Positions 62,224-64,000 of a stretch of DNA of 64,000 nt are shown piece after piece. The position numbers and the translations under genes are program-made. Where the stretch lies: positions 62,001 to 126,000 of the forward strand of contig JBFHIJ010000003.1 of assembly GCA_041596515.1 (NCBI GenBank). Reading direction: 5' to 3'. The notes under the pieces are model-generated. The model did not search any database. It saw only the letters and a list, made by a program, of their open reading frames with translations, and was not told the DNA's origin. Every line of letters begins with the position of its first letter. The first letter of the stretch is position 1. The stretch is from JBFHIJ01 sp041596515 (GTDB lineage: Bacteria; Bacteroidota; Ignavibacteria; Kapaibacteriales; UBA2268).

Positions 62224-63390
62224 TTATTTCCAATCTATTTCAACTAATTCCTGATTGGTACATTTTGCACTTGTAGGGTTAGATTTTGATTTTCTTGCAA
62301 AGGTAAGTGCTTCTTTTTTGCATGAGTCGATACAATCACCGCATGCCATACATTCTGTATTATCAATGGTAGAGATTTTGTTTTCGCGAGTAATCGCATT
62401 GATATCGCACGATTTGTTGCAACTTACGCACGAATTGCAATTATCTTTTTTTGCTGCTATAACCGAGGCACCGGGTATCATCTGTACCCAGCCTAACACA
62501 AGACCAATAGGGCAGACAGTCTTGCAGAATGGTCTATACATAAATAATGAGCTTATAAGTAGTAGACCAAGTAAAATCCATGTAATATTATAAAATGCCA
62601 ACAAGTTAAAGGCTGCTTTAAATGGATCTATAGCGCAGAACCAATTGGTATGTGTTATAGCTAATTGGGTAATCAATGCTAAAAGTAGCACTATTCTAAT
62701 CCAGCGCATCACTTTTTGGGATTTGGCTGACTTAAGTATCTCAAATTTGTTTGATTTATAAAGGAATTCCTGAAAAGCACCGAGATGGCAGACCCAGCCG
62801 CACCATGTTTTCCCGAATATGTATGTCAACGGTATTAAACCAAGAAACCATATTAAATTTTGCCATGGAATATTTACCCCAAACCCTAAAAGAAATATTT
62901 CCTGAAAGGAAGAAATAGGACAGGGGCATCCGCCATTATAGAAACCAAAAAATATAAGAGTGCTTAGTAGGAATAGTATTCTTGTTTTACGAAGGGGGCG
63001 AAAGCGTACAAACACACCGGCAACAGCTGTCAGCAAAAGAGCAAATAAAGCCCAGTTTAATCGACTCTGTAAGTGTTCTGCTTCCTTGAGACTTGCAGAA
63101 TTTTCATCATCTTCTTGATCAAAAGAAGTAAACTCCTCTTGACTAAAATCCTCAAATTCATCTACTTCGGAAGCCACTGCTCGTAGCTCTTCTGTTTCAT
63201 CGAAGTCCTCAAATTCATCATCAGATGAGTTGTTTTCTGTTAAATGGGAACTGTCCTTATCTATTTCTTCAGTCACCGTAGCTGCCTCCTTTGGAAAAGC
63301 AGCACATCCGGCGCAAGTGTTACAGTTCTCTGCATACGTAGCTTGGTAAATAAGTATTGCAAATAAAAAAGCAAGGACAGTTCTCATCAT
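62224..63390 (-). CDS. NapH/NosR/CcoG-type 4Fe-4S membrane protein with Cys-rich acidic N-terminus
   Basis: 388-aa polytopic ferredoxin-like protein. After a signal-like first helix comes CNTCAGC (Cys 23, 26, 29), then a very acidic linker (residues ~41-105; Asp/Glu-rich). Five to six membrane helices follow, with GGCPCPIS, CGWVCHLGAF (197-) and CKTVCPIG, the polyferredoxin motifs of NapH/NosR. Two 4Fe-4S motifs are at the end: CNSCVSCNKSCD and CMACGDCIDSCKK. It could pass electrons between quinol and periplasm or cytosol for assembly of a metalloprotein. The N-terminal Cys cluster plus acidic linker is unusual and might bind metal. Start ATG-ATG ambiguous by one codon. Confidence 0.85.
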   Translation of the reverse strand: MMRTVLAFLFAILIYQATYAENCNTCAGCAAFPKEAATVTEEIDKDSSHLTENNSSDDEFEDFDETEELRAVASEVDEFEDFSQEEFTSFDQEDDENSASLKEAEHLQSRLNWALFALLLTAVAGVFVRFRPLRKTRILFLLSTLIFFGFYNGGCPCPISSFQEIFLLGFGVNIPWQNLIWFLGLIPLTYIFGKTWCGWVCHLGAFQEFLYKSNKFEILKSAKSQKVMRWIRIVLLLALITQLAITHTNWFCAIDPFKAAFNLLAFYNITWILLGLLLISSLFMYRPFCKTVCPIGLVLGWVQMIPGASVIAAKKDNCNSCVSCNKSCDINAITRENKISTIDNTECMACGDCIDSCKKEALTFARKSKSNPTSAKCTNQELVEIDWK

Positions 63391-63398
63391 TAAAAACC

Positions 63399-63779
63399 TT
63401 ATTTAGTAGTAACTTCAAAAGTACCTAATCCACCCTCTTTATCACATTTTCGCACTGCTTTTAGCACAGCTTTACCTTTGCCTGATTTAGTTACTTTGAT
63501 TTTAAGTTTTCTCTCAAACTGACCGGATGAAGTTTCTCGCCATTTAGTACCTTGAACTATTTCAAAGCCATTGGGTTGAAATTTTGTAGTTTTGATACCT
63601 TCTGGGCAACTTTTATGAGTAAAAAAGACTTCTACTTTTACGATTAAAATATCGCCTTTTGAGTAAGTTGATTTTTCGCCTTTAAGCACTTTGAAGTCAA
63701 TTTCACACGCAAGTGCAGAAACTGTAAAAATTACAAAGGCTAAGGAGCTGACAATTAACACTTTCAAAAATCTATTCAT
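63399..63779 (-). CDS. Small exported protein of unknown function
   Basis: 126-aa protein with a signal peptide (cleavage near residue 24) and a beta-rich mature part with Cys at 25, 58 and 111 (ACEIDFKVLKGEK; THKSCPEGIKTT; VRKCDKEGG). KGDILIVKVEVFFTH and FERKLKIKVTKSGKGKAVL look like an immunoglobulin/cupredoxin-like sandwich, but copper ligands are not obvious. It ends 8 bases before the Fe-S protein gene, so the two are co-transcribed and may work together. Confidence 0.72.
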   Translation of the reverse strand: MNRFLKVLIVSSLAFVIFTVSALACEIDFKVLKGEKSTYSKGDILIVKVEVFFTHKSCPEGIKTTKFQPNGFEIVQGTKWRETSSGQFERKLKIKVTKSGKGKAVLKAVRKCDKEGGLGTFEVTTK

Positions 63780-63817
63780 CTATGTACCTCTAACGAATAT
63801 GTTGTTCAATATTTCAA

Positions 63818-64000
63818 CTATCCCAATTCTTGTGCCAATTTGTAATGAAGAGTAGTCCAGGGAGTGTTATTTACTTTAAATATGGGAGTATAGCGAACTT
63901 GAGATATTGTTTGCAATTGAAAAGATTTCGACATAAGCGACGAAAAAGGTACATATTTGTCGAAATAAAAGTACCATATTTCCTCTTTATTTCTGCCAAA
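63818..64000 (-). CDS. 3' end of an unknown gene running off the right edge
   Basis: On the minus strand a frame is open from the window edge for 60 codons to a TAG (63818-63820). The encoded text has normal, non-repetitive composition: FGRNKEEIWYFYFDKYVPFS, then VRYTPIFKVNNTPW and HYKLAQELG. It ends 38 bases before the 126-aa exported protein gene in the same direction, as expected for the preceding gene of an operon. Too short to name. Confidence 0.55.
   Translation of the reverse strand, partial: FGRNKEEIWYFYFDKYVPFSSLMSKSFQLQTISQVRYTPIFKVNNTPWTTLHYKLAQELG

Overview
The window is AT-rich (about one third G+C by eye) and gene-dense, with no rRNA, tRNA or CRISPR array that I could see. The gene content points to the FCB superphylum: Bacteroidota or a neighbouring low-GC Ignavibacteria/Kapabacteria-type lineage. 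The evidence is DPP5-like S9 peptidases, a DUF5020 outer-membrane protein, PD40 and six-bladed-propeller-type lipoproteins, a patatin-BamA fusion, a Bacteroidota-type RHS remnant and a Cys-poor ribosomal protein L33. Many genes carry clear AGGAG-like ribosome binding sites, which is less typical of core Bacteroidota. The exact taxon is inference.

Layout. 1-4.4 kb: the 3' part of a chemotaxis receptor, a heavy-metal permease fused to an HMA domain, a decayed RHS C-terminus and an unknown membrane protein. 5.1-9.4 kb: rmuC, a MenH-like hydrolase, a DUF1801 protein and an exported esterase-like gene split by a frameshift. 9.4-16.7 kb: eight tightly packed minus-strand genes (DJ-1 family, acylphosphatase, patatin-BamA, MntP, J-domain, rhodanese, sigma-54 activator, mannose-1-phosphate guanylyltransferase) ending at a strong terminator. 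16.9-21.7 kb: a split YoaP-type acetyltransferase, an exported protein of unknown role, and a three-gene cassette (small exported Cys protein, lipoprotein, membrane-anchored CxxC protein) with marked RNA hairpins. 22-31 kb: a DUF5020 porin with a purine permease, metG, a phosphohexomutase, an SDR and a cyclic-2,3-diphosphoglycerate-synthetase-like GTPase. 32-38 kb: a 28-codon hydrophobic small ORF, a CHAD-KtrB-KtrA potassium operon and a PD40 protein. 38-43.5 kb: rpmG, murA, an MtfA-like peptidase with a SEC-C tail, a bacterioferritin, an orphan sugar-ABC permease and maf. 43.9-46.7 kb: a Panacea-like gene coupled to a 742-residue C-terminally membrane-anchored protein, the best candidate for an undescribed toxin-antitoxin or defence pair. 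47-56 kb: an outer-membrane protein, a TPR/LRR protein and three S9 peptidases. 56-64 kb: a Czc-type RND efflux operon, a NapH/NosR-like iron-sulfur membrane protein, a small exported protein and the 3' end of another gene at the right edge.

Much of the window deals with the cell envelope and metals: two independent metal-efflux systems, Mn efflux, ferritin storage, outer-membrane proteins and secreted peptidases. Peptide scavenging (three S9 enzymes) and purine uptake suggest a life on protein- and nucleotide-containing detritus.

The main non-coding feature is a dispersed ~155-160 bp repeat family with at least seven full or decayed copies, all intergenic. It has imperfect terminal inverted repeats built on TGTCATTAG and an internal CAAGGGG/CCCCTTG hairpin. 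It looks like a non-autonomous (MITE-like) element with no transposase in view.
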